47,668 nucleotides of DNA from an uncultured Bacteroidales bacterium (GCA_900318835.1 ONLW01000022.1:1-47668); one strand, 5' to 3'. Numbered from the stretch's first letter, positions 37,209-47,165 are shown. The notes: generated by a model from the letters alone, not told the origin. Translations and numbers: made by a program.

Positions 37209-37357
37209 ACCTTGAAACTTAGGAACTTTCAAACGTCCAATGCGAATAAGTCTGCAAGCGTCTGCGTTGGTGCAGGCGAGACTTATCTGTTTGGACGGGC
37301 ATCCTAAGGCCTCAAGGTGCAGAGAATCGAACCTGCACCTTTTGTTTGGATGCCCGT
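37209..37357 (+). ncRNA. Structured, possibly bistable RNA leader of the RM operon
   Basis: Five nested stems can be drawn from 37,209 to 37,318: ACCTTGA/TCAAGGT, CTTAGG/CCTAAG, CGTCCA/TGGACG, ATAAGTCT/AGACTTAT, CGTCTGC/GCAGGCG (loop GTTGGT), 34 base pairs in all. A second hairpin AAGGTGCAG/CTGCACCTT (37,314-37,341) followed by TTTGTTTG looks like a terminator and uses bases of the first stem. A third pairing ACGGGCATCC (37,295-37,304) with GGATGCCCGT (37,348-37,357) competes with two other stems. No known RNA class is recognised. Its minus strand resembles the T-arm end of a tRNA (GGTTCGATTC), so a tRNA relic is an alternative. Confidence 0.6.
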
Positions 37358-37394
37358 ACCGCTGAATGGATCAATCGCCAGCAGACGTAGACGT

Positions 37395-39161
37395 ATGGAC
37401 AGAATCACCATGATACAAACTGTGGGGCAACAATACCTCACTTCCAATATTGAAAACGGGGAATTTAGTTATGCACAAGTTATAGACAGAACTCTTTCCG
37501 GCCACTACAAATTGGATATCCGTTTTTATGACTCAACCAAAAGAATCGCCATTCTCATTGAAACAAAAACGCGTTTCAAGAAGAGTGATGAGGCACAATT
37601 ATTCGACTATGTTACACTCGAAAAAGAATATGCTGTAGCAGACAAGATTATTGCAATTTTAGCTAATACTGCTAACGATAAGTTAAAAGTATGGAAATGT
37701 CTGCCGGATGGAAATGCAGAGTTACTCAACGACACTAAACTAAAAACAATCGCCGAATATGCTGACTATTATCTACCCCAGAATGTGAATGACAGGTCAG
37801 CTGTTCTTGAAAATACTGCCACTCTTAACAAGGAATTGCATGATAACGGCATACCGGAAAATCTAAGGAGTCAATTTGTAGGCACTTGTCTTCTTGCCCT
37901 CAAAAACGGATTGGTATACACAAGCCAAATGTCCACACTACAAATCATTGCAGGCATTAAAGGAATATTAGGTTCTTTGCTGAAGGATAGTATGGATAAG
38001 GCCGTTAAGCTTACCGTATTGCAAGAAAAGGTCTTGGAGAATCAATACGTCCGTGAGATGGATTCTCATAATTTCCATCATCTACTTAAATTTATCAAGG
38101 AAAATATTCTTCCTTACATCAATGACACAAACCACGAAGGACAAGATATATTAAGCTACTTCTTTACCACCTTTAATAAATACGTTGCTCGTGAGGATAA
38201 GAACCAGGCATTTACGCCAAATCACATTGCTCATTTTATGTGCAAAGTCGCAGGTATTTATAAAAACACACAAATATTTGATCCCACGTGTGGTTCTGGA
38301 ACATTTCTTGTCCAAGCAATGACAATGGCGCTAGCTCAATGTGAGACCAATAAAGAGCGTGACGCTGTAAAAGAGAAGCAAATTTTTGGTATTGAGTATG
38401 ACGAGAACGTTTTTGGATTAGCAACAACAAATATGCTAATTCATGGTGACGGTAATTCAAATATCAAAAAAGCCTCATGTTTTGACGAGAAAAGTTGGAT
38501 AGAGCAATCGTTATTACTTACGAAACCAAGGGTTGTATTGATGAATCCTCCATATAATGCATCAAAAAAACAGGTGCCTAAGGCGTTTGCTGATACTTGG
38601 GGGAAATCTAGCACAGATCCATCCAAAGGAATGTATTTTGTGAATTATGTTGCAGAATGCGTTGGTACAGGAAGATTGGTTACTTTACTTCCTATGGCCT
38701 GTGCAATAACAACAAGGGGTGTCATTTCCGACCTTAAACATAAAATGTTAGAGAAAAACACTCTGGATGCGGTGTTCTCTTTCCCTGCCGACATGTTCTA
38801 TCCTGGAGCCAGTGCTGTTGCTTGCTGTATGGTTTTCAATCTGGGAATACCTCACTCATCTGAAAAGAAAACATTCTTCGGATATTTTAAAGACGACGGT
38901 TTCGAGAAACGCAAAGGGATTGGCAGAGTGGATGTACGAAATCGCTGGGATAAAATAGAGGACGAATGGTTGGATATGTATGAGCATCGAGCCACTATGG
39001 CTGGTAAATGTGTGGCACAATCCGTCACAGCTGAGGACGAATGGTGCGCAGAAGCTTATATGGAAACGGATTATAGTACATTATGTGATGCAGATTTTAT
39101 CAATGTAATGAAAAACTATGCTGCATTTTTAGTGCAAAACGGAATGGGAGATAAACTATGA
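37395..39161 (+). CDS. Restriction-modification protein: PD-(D/E)XK nuclease fused to N6-adenine methyltransferase (BcgI A-like)
   Basis: 588 residues from the ATG at 37,395; the frame is open further upstream into the structured leader. N-terminal nuclease-like motif D41...E56-T-K58 (KLDIRF, IAILIETK). A helical part follows, then HsdM-type methyltransferase with motif I FDPTCGSGTFL near residue 295 and catalytic NPPY near 384. Type I HsdM proteins lack the nuclease domain; BcgI-type A subunits (about 640 residues) have exactly this order. The S subunit gene overlaps by four bases and no HsdR gene is near, so a self-contained type IIB-like system is the best reading. Type assignment is inference. 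AT-rich compared with neighbours, suggesting transfer. Confidence 0.82.
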   Translation: MDRITMIQTVGQQYLTSNIENGEFSYAQVIDRTLSGHYKLDIRFYDSTKRIAILIETKTRFKKSDEAQLFDYVTLEKEYAVADKIIAILANTANDKLKVWKCLPDGNAELLNDTKLKTIAEYADYYLPQNVNDRSAVLENTATLNKELHDNGIPENLRSQFVGTCLLALKNGLVYTSQMSTLQIIAGIKGILGSLLKDSMDKAVKLTVLQEKVLENQYVREMDSHNFHHLLKFIKENILPYINDTNHEGQDILSYFFTTFNKYVAREDKNQAFTPNHIAHFMCKVAGIYKNTQIFDPTCGSGTFLVQAMTMALAQCETNKERDAVKEKQIFGIEYDENVFGLATTNMLIHGDGNSNIKKASCFDEKSWIEQSLLLTKPRVVLMNPPYNASKKQVPKAFADTWGKSSTDPSKGMYFVNYVAECVGTGRLVTLLPMACAITTRGVISDLKHKMLEKNTLDAVFSFPADMFYPGASAVACCMVFNLGIPHSSEKKTFFGYFKDDGFEKRKGIGRVDVRNRWDKIEDEWLDMYEHRATMAGKCVAQSVTAEDEWCAEAYMETDYSTLCDADFINVMKNYAAFLVQNGMGDKL

Positions 39162-40267
39162 ATACAGAAGGCTGGAAACGCTTTAAGATGGAGGAACTCT
39201 TCACCTCTTTCGAAAGAGGTAAGGTTCACTCTCAGTATAGCCTACCTGATGGTAATGATTACTTCTACGTTGGAGCAAAGAAGGACAGGTGTGGTGTGAT
39301 GAGACATTGTGGCTATGATGAAGAGCTGATAAGCAAGGGTAATTGTATTGTTTTTATTTGCAACGGAGAAGGTTCTGTCGGTTATTGTAATTATATGGAC
39401 AGAGATTTTATGGCATCTGGGGATCTTATATTGGCGTATGGCGATTTCATTAACCCATATACAGCCCTTTTTATTGTAACACTACTTGACCGAGAAAGAC
39501 CCAAATACTCCTTTGGGCGAAAGTATGGTAAATACGTAGCAAAAACCACCATTCCATTACCTACACAAGAAGACAGAAAAACTCCAGATTGGAAATGGAT
39601 TGAAAAACACACCAAAGAAATCATATTACCTTCGTTACCAAGCAACGCCAGAAAAGTTTGGCTAAAACAATACGACGTTCTGCCAATTTATACAAAAAAG
39701 AAAAATGAGGCAAGAAGGAAACTTCTTACCGATTGTACCTGGGATTACTTTAGATACGATGAAATATTTGATATAAGAAAAGGCTTTTACAATAAGAAAC
39801 CTGATGACATAGAAGGAGGGGATATTCCATTTATTGGTGCGACAGATAGCAATAATGGAGTTACATCAAGGTACAATTATGATGTCGTTGAACAAGCTTC
39901 CAAAACAGGAGATGAACACAACGCTCCGATAGAAGAAAAACTTTTCGCGGGAAAATGTATTACGGTCTCAAATAATGGCTCTGTGGGATATGCGTTTTAT
40001 CAGCCGGTTAGATTTACATGCTCTCACGATGTCAACCCTCTATATATTCATCCCCAGTGGGGAAAGGAGTTAAACCCATATATTGCAGTTTTTATTTGTA
40101 CAATTATTGAGAAGGAAAGATTTCGTTGGGCTTATGGTCGGAAATGGAGGCCCATGAGGATGCCTTCATCAATCATCCGTCTTCCCGTTATTTCTGGGAC
40201 TCGCACCCCCGACTGGCAGTTTATGGAGGACTACATCAAATCATTGCCTTATTCAAAGAACATCTAA
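39158..40267 (+). CDS. Restriction-modification specificity subunit (HsdS / BcgI B-like)
   Basis: 369 residues with two target-recognition halves. Each begins with the same pattern: WKRFKMEELFTSFERGK and, in the second half, WDYFRYDEIFDIRKGF. GSVGYCNY and GSVGYAFY, PYTALFIVTLL and PYIAVFICTII are matching segments of the two halves. It chooses the bipartite DNA target and lets the nuclease-methylase act there. Start overlaps the upstream stop (ATGA). Size is close to BcgI B (about 340). Confidence 0.87.
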   Translation: MNTEGWKRFKMEELFTSFERGKVHSQYSLPDGNDYFYVGAKKDRCGVMRHCGYDEELISKGNCIVFICNGEGSVGYCNYMDRDFMASGDLILAYGDFINPYTALFIVTLLDRERPKYSFGRKYGKYVAKTTIPLPTQEDRKTPDWKWIEKHTKEIILPSLPSNARKVWLKQYDVLPIYTKKKNEARRKLLTDCTWDYFRYDEIFDIRKGFYNKKPDDIEGGDIPFIGATDSNNGVTSRYNYDVVEQASKTGDEHNAPIEEKLFAGKCITVSNNGSVGYAFYQPVRFTCSHDVNPLYIHPQWGKELNPYIAVFICTIIEKERFRWAYGRKWRPMRMPSSIIRLPVISGTRTPDWQFMEDYIKSLPYSKNI

Positions 40268-40269
40268 AC

Positions 40270-40506
40270 ATGTCTTATAAAAAAAACATACTATTTATAT
40301 TACCCTTTGCGCTCCTCTTCCTCTCCTGCGATAACTCTGTTGTCTCACGCGCAGAGTACGACGCATTGCTATCGGAGAAGCAGGAAATGGAAGCACTCAA
40401 CGACTCGCTACAGTTCGAACTATCGAGCCTCAAAATCTACGTCGAATGCCTCGAAGAGGACAACAACGAACTCATCGAAGAACTGAAACGCACACCATGT
40501 GATTAG
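40270..40506 (+). CDS. Small coiled-coil lipoprotein
   Basis: 78 residues. Signal MSYKKNILFILPFALLFLSC with lipobox Cys 20, then an acidic helical stretch with heptad leucines. Starts 2 bases after the S subunit stop, so it is transcribed with the RM genes. No family recognised. Confidence 0.65.
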   Translation: MSYKKNILFILPFALLFLSCDNSVVSRAEYDALLSEKQEMEALNDSLQFELSSLKIYVECLEEDNNELIEELKRTPCD

Positions 40507-40513
40507 CGATAAA

Positions 40514-40630
40514 GGTTTTTCATCCACCCCGCAGGGGAACTGAGCACCTATGAAAATAAATAGATGCAGCGAAAAACCCTATTTTTTAATGTGAAGCGGG
40601 GCGGCCACGAGTTGGCTGTCCCAATTTTTT
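40514..40630. terminator. Structured intergenic region with two hairpins
   Basis: GGTTTTTC (40,514-40,521) pairs with GAAAAACC (40,571-40,578) and is followed by CTATTTTTT. A second dyad, GGGGCGGCCA...TGGCTGTCCC (40,598-40,622), is followed by AATTTTTT. Either can end the RM-lipoprotein transcript. The rest of 40,507-40,860 holds no gene. Confidence 0.55.
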
Positions 40631-40810
40631 ACAAACAAATCTTGCCGGTATCGGCAAAAAATACCGACTATGGAAAAGAACGGAAGATAAGCATGACATT
40701 GGAATGGTATGGAGTTAATAGAATATAAAACTCGTTGATTTATATATTCTTCCAAACAAAAGTATATATAATGCCAGAAAAATATTTTTGCGAGCTATCG
40801 AGAAAAAATG

Positions 40811-40818
40811 TATATTTG
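40811..40818 (+). promoter_or_regulatory. Bacteroidetes promoter
   Basis: TATATTTG followed by CA, 42 bases before the lipoprotein start at 40,861. Confidence 0.72.
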
Positions 40819-40860
40819 CAGATTGTTAATTCAAGACACAATCAATAAAAAATATTCAAA

Positions 40861-41301
40861 ATGAAAAGATTAAGCATTATTCTCGTTTCTTTTGCCACTT
40901 TGGCATTGACCTCGTGCGGCATTTTCAACACTTCGAGCAATTCTGCCGCCCAAGCCCTTGGCCAGACCTGCGGCGCCGCCGTCCTCGGCCTCTACCAGTC
41001 ATACAAGGCCACCGGCTCTCTCAGCCTCACCACGGGCAACAACCTCACCAACGCCCTGACCCTGGCCACCTGCTACACCCAGCTCTCTCAGAACAAGGAC
41101 AACAGCAACTATCGCAAGGCTTTCGCCTCGGGACTTGTCCTCTCCTCGGCCGGCCTCATCACCAACCAGAACTCCGCTGCTTTCATCAATGCCCTCCTCG
41201 GCACCTCGGCTCTAGGCACCGTCAATAGCAACAGCACCTCTGTGCAGGTCAACAAGACCACACCCGCCGTCACCGGCCTCCTCAAAACCCTCGAAAAATG
41301 A
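40861..41301 (+). CDS. Hypothetical Ser/Thr/Asn-rich lipoprotein
   Basis: 146 residues with signal and lipobox MKRLSIILVSFATLALTSC. The mature part is low-charge, rich in Ser, Thr, Asn, Ala (NSAAQALGQTCGAAVLGLYQ). No family recognised. Its stop overlaps the nitroreductase start by four bases (ATGA), so both share the promoter at 40,811. Confidence 0.75.
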   Translation: MKRLSIILVSFATLALTSCGIFNTSSNSAAQALGQTCGAAVLGLYQSYKATGSLSLTTGNNLTNALTLATCYTQLSQNKDNSNYRKAFASGLVLSSAGLITNQNSAAFINALLGTSALGTVNSNSTSVQVNKTTPAVTGLLKTLEK

Positions 41302-41858
41302 ACACACAAGCATTGGAAAATATGAAAGCGCGGCGCAGTTGCCGCGCTTTTTTGCCCGACATGCCCTCGAAAGAACTCATCGCCAAGGTCTGTGAGGCCG
41401 GCACCTGGGCTCCCACGGGCCACGGGAAGCAGAGCCCCCTCATCATCGCCATCACCCGCAAGGAATTGCGCGACCGCCTGTCGGCCATGAACGCCAAGAT
41501 ATGGAACATGCTGAAGGTGCAGCGTGGAGAGAATCCCGGTCCCGACGGGTTCGACCCCTTCTACGGCGCCCCCGTGGTGCTGCTGGTGCTGGCCGACCGC
41601 AAAGTGCCAACCTACCTCTACGACGGCTGCGCCGTGATTACCAACCTCGCCAATGCCGCCCATGCCGTGGGTCTCGCTTCCTGCTGGATACACCGCGCCA
41701 AGGAGGAGTTCGACTCCGAAGAAGGCAAGCAGATTTTGAAAGACCTCGGCATCGAAGGCGACTACGAGGGTATCGACCACCTCGTCCTCGGCTATCCCGC
41801 CAAGACCATCCCCTCTCCCCTGCCCCGCAAGACCGACTACATCCGCTGGGTGGAGTAA
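41298..41858 (+). CDS. Nitroreductase family protein
   Basis: 186-residue FMN-dependent oxidoreductase. MKARRSCRAFLPDMP is the FMN-binding start; GTWAPTGHGKQSP (substrate/flavin loop), NLANAAHAVGLASCWIHRAKEEF and LVLGYPAK are conserved family segments. Usually a dimer reducing nitro groups, quinones or flavins with NAD(P)H. A bidirectional terminator follows. Confidence 0.92.
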   Translation: MNTQALENMKARRSCRAFLPDMPSKELIAKVCEAGTWAPTGHGKQSPLIIAITRKELRDRLSAMNAKIWNMLKVQRGENPGPDGFDPFYGAPVVLLVLADRKVPTYLYDGCAVITNLANAAHAVGLASCWIHRAKEEFDSEEGKQILKDLGIEGDYEGIDHLVLGYPAKTIPSPLPRKTDYIRWVE

Positions 41859-41921
41859 ATGTTAAAGAGGCTGACGCATCATATCACCTTATAAATCCTT
41901 AAAAAGTCTTTAACCATAAGA

Positions 41922-41951
41922 AAAAGCCCGCTGCAAAAGCAACGGGCTTTT
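41922..41951. terminator. Bidirectional terminator between convergent genes
   Basis: AAAAGCCCG and CGGGCTTTT around CTGCAAAAGCAA. It serves the nitroreductase transcript and the oadB operon. Confidence 0.93.
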
Positions 41952-41971
41952 CTCGTTTATAAGCTTCCCGA

Positions 41972-43141
41972 TTAGTGCAGGAAGGCCAGCAGGATACCGG
42001 CAGCCACTGCCGAACCCACCACACCGGCCACATTGGGGCCCATGGCGTGCTGGAGGAGGTAGTTGGTCTTGTCATACTCCAATCCCACGTTGTTCGACAC
42101 GCGGGCGGCATCGGGCACGGCGCTGACGCCGGAGTTGCCGATGAGGGGGTTGATCTTGTTACCCTCCTTGAGGAAGAGGTTCATGATCTTCACGAAGAGC
42201 ACACCGCAGAAGGTGGCCACGATGAAACTGCCGGCACCGAGGCCGAAAATCATCACCGACTTGCCGCTGAGGAACACCGAGGCCTGGGTGGAGGCACCCA
42301 CGGTGATGCCGATGAGCAGCGTGCAGATATTGACGATGGCGTTGGAGGCCACGTCGGAGAGACGCTTGGTGACGCCGCACTCTTTCAGCAGGTTACCGAA
42401 GAAGAGCATACCCAGCAGGGGCAGGCCGCTCGGCACGATGAAGGCGCAGAAGAGGAGGCCAATGATGGGGAAGGTGATCTTCTCGAGCTTGGAGACCTGA
42501 CGCGGCGGTTTCATGCGGATGGTGCGCTCCTTGGGAGTGGTGAGCAGGCGCATGATGGGCGGCTGGATAACGGGGACGAGGGCCATGTAGGAATAGGCCG
42601 ACACGGCGATGGCACCCATCAGTTCGGGAGCCAACTGGCTGGAGATGAAGATGGCCGTGGGACCGTCGGCACCACCGATGATACCAATGGCACCAGCCTC
42701 ATTGGGCATGAAGCCCAAACCAAGAGCACCCATGTAGGCAGCGAAGATACCCACCTGGGCGGCAGCACCGATAAGCATCAGCTTGGGGTTGGAGAGCAAT
42801 GCCGAAAAGTCGGTCATTGCTCCGATACCCAGGAAGATTAGCGGTGGATACCAGCCGTTCTGCACTCCGTGGTATAGGATATTGAGCACCGACCCTTGTT
42901 CGTAGATGCCAATCTTCAATCCGGGATAGAAGGGGATGTTGCCGATGAGCATACCGAATCCGATGGGGACCAGCAGCAGCGGCTCGAATTCGTACTTGAT
43001 GCCCAGGAAGATGAACACCAAGCCTATCAAAATCATTGCGATATGGCCCCAGGTCACGTTGGCGAAGCCGGTATATTCCAGGAACTGGACCAGCTGGGTC
43101 GACATGAAGTCCATGAAGCCACCTGTTGCTAAACTAATCAT
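41972..43141 (-). CDS. oadB: Sodium-pumping decarboxylase beta subunit (Na+ channel)
   Basis: 389-residue integral membrane protein. IGIIGGADGPTAIFISSQLAP and the glycine-rich GVVGSAVAAGILLAFLH end are signatures of OadB/MmdB/GcdB. About nine helices. It uses decarboxylation of the carboxybiotin to expel Na+. Last gene of the operon; with mmdA and the epimerase next to it the substrate is methylmalonyl-CoA, so mmdB would also be a correct name. Confidence 0.94.
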   Translation of the reverse strand: MISLATGGFMDFMSTQLVQFLEYTGFANVTWGHIAMILIGLVFIFLGIKYEFEPLLLVPIGFGMLIGNIPFYPGLKIGIYEQGSVLNILYHGVQNGWYPPLIFLGIGAMTDFSALLSNPKLMLIGAAAQVGIFAAYMGALGLGFMPNEAGAIGIIGGADGPTAIFISSQLAPELMGAIAVSAYSYMALVPVIQPPIMRLLTTPKERTIRMKPPRQVSKLEKITFPIIGLLFCAFIVPSGLPLLGMLFFGNLLKECGVTKRLSDVASNAIVNICTLLIGITVGASTQASVFLSGKSVMIFGLGAGSFIVATFCGVLFVKIMNLFLKEGNKINPLIGNSGVSAVPDAARVSNNVGLEYDKTNYLLQHAMGPNVAGVVGSAVAAGILLAFLH

Positions 43142-43154
43142 AATTCAATCAAAA

Positions 43155-43595
43155 TTAACCAATTACAACCAATACATCGCCCTCGAGGACGCTGTCGCCT
43201 TTGCGGACTTTGACTTCCTTGACGGTGCCGTCGGTGTCGGCCTCGATGTTGTTCTCCATCTTCATGGCCTCGAGGAGGACGACAGTCTGTCCAGCCTTCA
43301 CGGCGTCGCCGACGTTGACGAAGACGTCGAGGATGGTGCCAGGCAGCGGGGTAGTCACTTTGGCGCCTGCGGCTGCGGGGGCGCTGGCCTTCTGCACACC
43401 ACCGGCAGCGGGAGCCACCTGAGCGGCGGGAGCGGCGACGGGTCGGGCCATGGGTTTGGGCTGTTGTTTGATCTCCTGGTCGACGGTGACGACATATTCG
43501 GTGCCGTTGACGTTGAGCTTGATTTCCTGGCCTTCGACCTCGTTGATGTCAACATTATAGTCGTTGCCGTTTATCTTGAGCTTATAATTTTTCAT
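43155..43595 (-). CDS. Biotin carboxyl carrier protein of the decarboxylase
   Basis: 146 residues. An N-terminal beta part, an Ala/Pro linker (residues about 45-80), and a biotinyl domain with EAMKM at 109-113 (biotin on Lys 112). It carries CO2 from MmdA to the membrane beta subunit. Starts soon after the OadG gene (spacing 2 bases). Confidence 0.94.
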   Translation of the reverse strand: MKNYKLKINGNDYNVDINEVEGQEIKLNVNGTEYVVTVDQEIKQQPKPMARPVAAPAAQVAPAAGGVQKASAPAAAGAKVTTPLPGTILDVFVNVGDAVKAGQTVVLLEAMKMENNIEADTDGTVKEVKVRKGDSVLEGDVLVVIG

Positions 43596-43597
43596 TG

Positions 43598-44602
43598 CTA
43601 CTTTCTGTTAATAAAATAATGATTCATATTATAGAACTTGGCGTTCCAGGGCGTCCACTCGCGCTCCACCTTCTGGATGGTGAGGATAGTGTTCTCCTCG
43701 TCGTGGAGCTCGTTGTTGTAGAGGTGGATGGCGGTGGCGATGGCGGCGTAGATCTCGCCCTCCTTGTCGGCTGCCGACGCAGCGGCGGCGATGGCAGCGC
43801 CACCTTTCTTCTTGTCGCCTTTCTTCTTCTTGTCATCCATGCCAGCCATCAGCTTGCCGGAGCCACTGATGATGAGCGAGATGCAGACGAGAGCCAGGAA
43901 CACCACAGCAACGGCAACGGCGGTGAGGCCGATACCCACGGGGTCGGACATCTTGATTTTCTCAGCCTGCTTGGCCACGCGGTAGTGGTGGGTGAGAATC
44001 TCGCCGTTGGCGAAAGCCTCGGGGCCACCATGCAGCGGGATGATGTTGATGTCGTAGCCGTAGGGATTGCGACCCACCACAATCATCGAGCCGTGCTCGA
44101 TATGCATGGCATACATGGGGCTGCTGAAGGTGCGGCGGGCGACGGGCTTGAGGTTCTCGTCCATGAGGGCCACATAGGCCGTGTCGTTGACGGCAGAAGC
44201 CAGAACAACATAATACTTACCCAAGACGCTCACGCTGACAGGACGGATGATGTTCTTCAGGTCGTGACGCTTGTAGGTGTTGTCGGTCTTATAACTGGCC
44301 AGGGTGTCGAGGCCATTCTCGGTCATGCCGATGAGGTGGACCGAGCACTCGACGCTGTCGATAGCCAGGAAGGCACCTGTCTGGGGTGCCAGGCAGATCT
44401 TGACGCTCTGGAACTCGACGGGAGGCACCATGCCGTGCATCATGCAACCCTCGTGGGGTTGTTCCATGCGGGGCTCGGCGGGCTTGGTGGCACCCTCGAC
44501 GACATCGGGAGCCGGACCCTCATGGCAAGGGGGCTGGGCCACTGCCGTCAGCATCGAGAAGCAGAACAGACCTGCAATAAGCAATTTATTGATGGTTTTC
44601 AT
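43598..44602 (-). CDS. OadG-family gamma subunit with long exported N-terminal part
   Basis: 334 residues. A signal peptide (MKTINKLLIAGLFCFSMLTAVAQ), about 190 residues of unknown periplasmic domain rich in Cys/His near the start (PPCHEGP, HEGCMMHGM), one membrane helix near residues 220-245 (GIGLTAVAVAVVFLALVCISL), then a Lys/Ala-rich cytosolic tail. Typical OadG is only about 80-100 residues, so the N-terminal extension is the odd part; extended forms are known in Bacteroidales. Anchors the complex. Confidence 0.85.
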   Translation of the reverse strand: MKTINKLLIAGLFCFSMLTAVAQPPCHEGPAPDVVEGATKPAEPRMEQPHEGCMMHGMVPPVEFQSVKICLAPQTGAFLAIDSVECSVHLIGMTENGLDTLASYKTDNTYKRHDLKNIIRPVSVSVLGKYYVVLASAVNDTAYVALMDENLKPVARRTFSSPMYAMHIEHGSMIVVGRNPYGYDINIIPLHGGPEAFANGEILTHHYRVAKQAEKIKMSDPVGIGLTAVAVAVVFLALVCISLIISGSGKLMAGMDDKKKKGDKKKGGAAIAAAASAADKEGEIYAAIATAIHLYNNELHDEENTILTIQKVEREWTPWNAKFYNMNHYFINRK

Positions 44603-44681
44603 TGTTCTTTGTTAATTGTAACATCAAAAAAGTGAAAATCAATTGTTGCGGCGGCATGGCCGCCGCAACAATATGACTCAG

Positions 44682-45005
44682 TTACTTCTGGCATTTGTGC
44701 TCGCACTCTTTGCCTTCAGCTTTCTTGCAGCAGTCTTTGCCTTCGGCTTTCTGGCATTTGTGCTCGCAAGCTTTCTGGCACTCCTGACCCTCGGCCTTCT
44801 GGCACTTGTGCTCACAGGCCTGGCCTTCGACGGCAGCCATTTCCTCGCAGCAACCCTCATGGGCGGTGGTGTCCATGCAGGGCTTGTCGCACTGCTCAGC
44901 GACAGCGGCGGTGGTGTCTTCGGTAGCCTCAGCGGGCTGGTTGTTGCAAGCGGTCATGGCGAACATGGCCATGGCGGCAAAGGCGGTTAACAGAACTTTC
45001 TTCAT
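44682..45005 (-). CDS. Cys-rich repeat lipoprotein within the decarboxylase operon
   Basis: 107 residues. Lipoprotein signal MKKVLLTAFAAMAMFAMTAC (lipid Cys 20). The mature part has 13 more Cys, arranged in repeats of CEHKCQKAEG, CCKKAEG and related units, with His next to Cys. Such spacing suggests metal binding, e.g. Cu, Zn or heme, but this is inference. It lies between mmdA and oadG on the same strand. Confidence 0.75.
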   Translation of the reverse strand: MKKVLLTAFAAMAMFAMTACNNQPAEATEDTTAAVAEQCDKPCMDTTAHEGCCEEMAAVEGQACEHKCQKAEGQECQKACEHKCQKAEGKDCCKKAEGKECEHKCQK

Positions 45006-45058
45006 TTTTTTGATGTTTTTTAATATTGGTTAATAAAATGATTAATAAATAAAATGAA

Positions 45059-46618
<1,560 letters not shown>

Positions 46619-46628
46619 AGTAACTATT

Positions 46629-46753
46629 GTTTGATTGTTTGATTGCTTGATTGTTTGAATATTTGATCGCATGATTGTTTGATTGCTTGATTGTTTGAGT
46701 ATTTAAGGCGCTAGCCTGTCAAGCATTCACACAATCAAGCATTCAAGCATTCA
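46629..46753. repeat. Intergenic octamer repeat array
   Basis: Many copies of AATCAAAC/AATCAAGC (minus strand), interrupted by a GGCGCTAGCC segment. Same family as the arrays near 21,604 and in the DUF58 gene. It separates mce and mmdA and may hold no promoter. Confidence 0.85.
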
Positions 46754-46757
46754 CTTT

Positions 46758-47165
46758 TTATTTGCAGCAGAACTCGGTGAGAACACCCAGGGTTGATTTG
46801 GGATGCAGGAAGCCGATGTGGAGGCCTTCGGCACCGCCGCGGCTCTGCTGGTCGATGAGACGCACACCTTTCTCCTTGGCCTCATTGAGGGCCTGGTCGG
46901 TGTTCTCCATGGCGAAGGCGATATGGTGCATGCCGCCCTTGCCACCATTCTTCTCGATGAAAGCGGCAATGGTGCTCTCGGGGCAGGTGGGCTCGAGGAG
47001 CTCAATCTTGACGTCGCCGCAACGGAAGAAAGCGGTCTTCACTTTCTGGTCCTTAACTTCTTCGATGGCATAGCATTTCAAACCCATAATGTCCTCCCAA
47101 TAGCGGATGGCCTCGTCGAGGTTGGTCACAGCAATGCCGATGTGTTCAATGTGTGAAGGTGTCAT
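46758..47165 (-). CDS. mce: Methylmalonyl-CoA epimerase
   Basis: 135-residue glyoxalase-fold (VOC) enzyme. HIEHIGIAVTNLDEAIRYWED, KIELLEPTCPES, GGMHHIAFAMEN and LHIGFLHPKSTLGVLTEF carry the metal-binding His and Glu. It converts (R)- to (S)-methylmalonyl-CoA for the decarboxylase encoded next. First gene of the operon, promoter at 47,262. Confidence 0.95.
   Translation of the reverse strand: MTPSHIEHIGIAVTNLDEAIRYWEDIMGLKCYAIEEVKDQKVKTAFFRCGDVKIELLEPTCPESTIAAFIEKNGGKGGMHHIAFAMENTDQALNEAKEKGVRLIDQQSRGGAEGLHIGFLHPKSTLGVLTEFCCK

Noticed and set aside
37209-37318. Retron msr-msd or integron attC reading of the hairpin
   Set aside because: No reverse transcriptase or integrase gene in the window and no RYYYAAC/GTTRRRY core pair at the stem ends.
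37317-37394. N-terminal extension of the methyltransferase frame (from 37,317)
   Set aside because: It would translate the structured RNA and the terminator-like hairpin; nuclease homology begins only after the ATG at 37,395.
44682-45005. Metallothionein as the identity of the Cys-rich protein
   Set aside because: It has a lipoprotein signal and Lys/Glu-rich spacers, unlike cytosolic bacterial metallothioneins.
46619-46672. Upstream start of mmdA
   Set aside because: The added residues derive from octamer repeats and are absent from the family.
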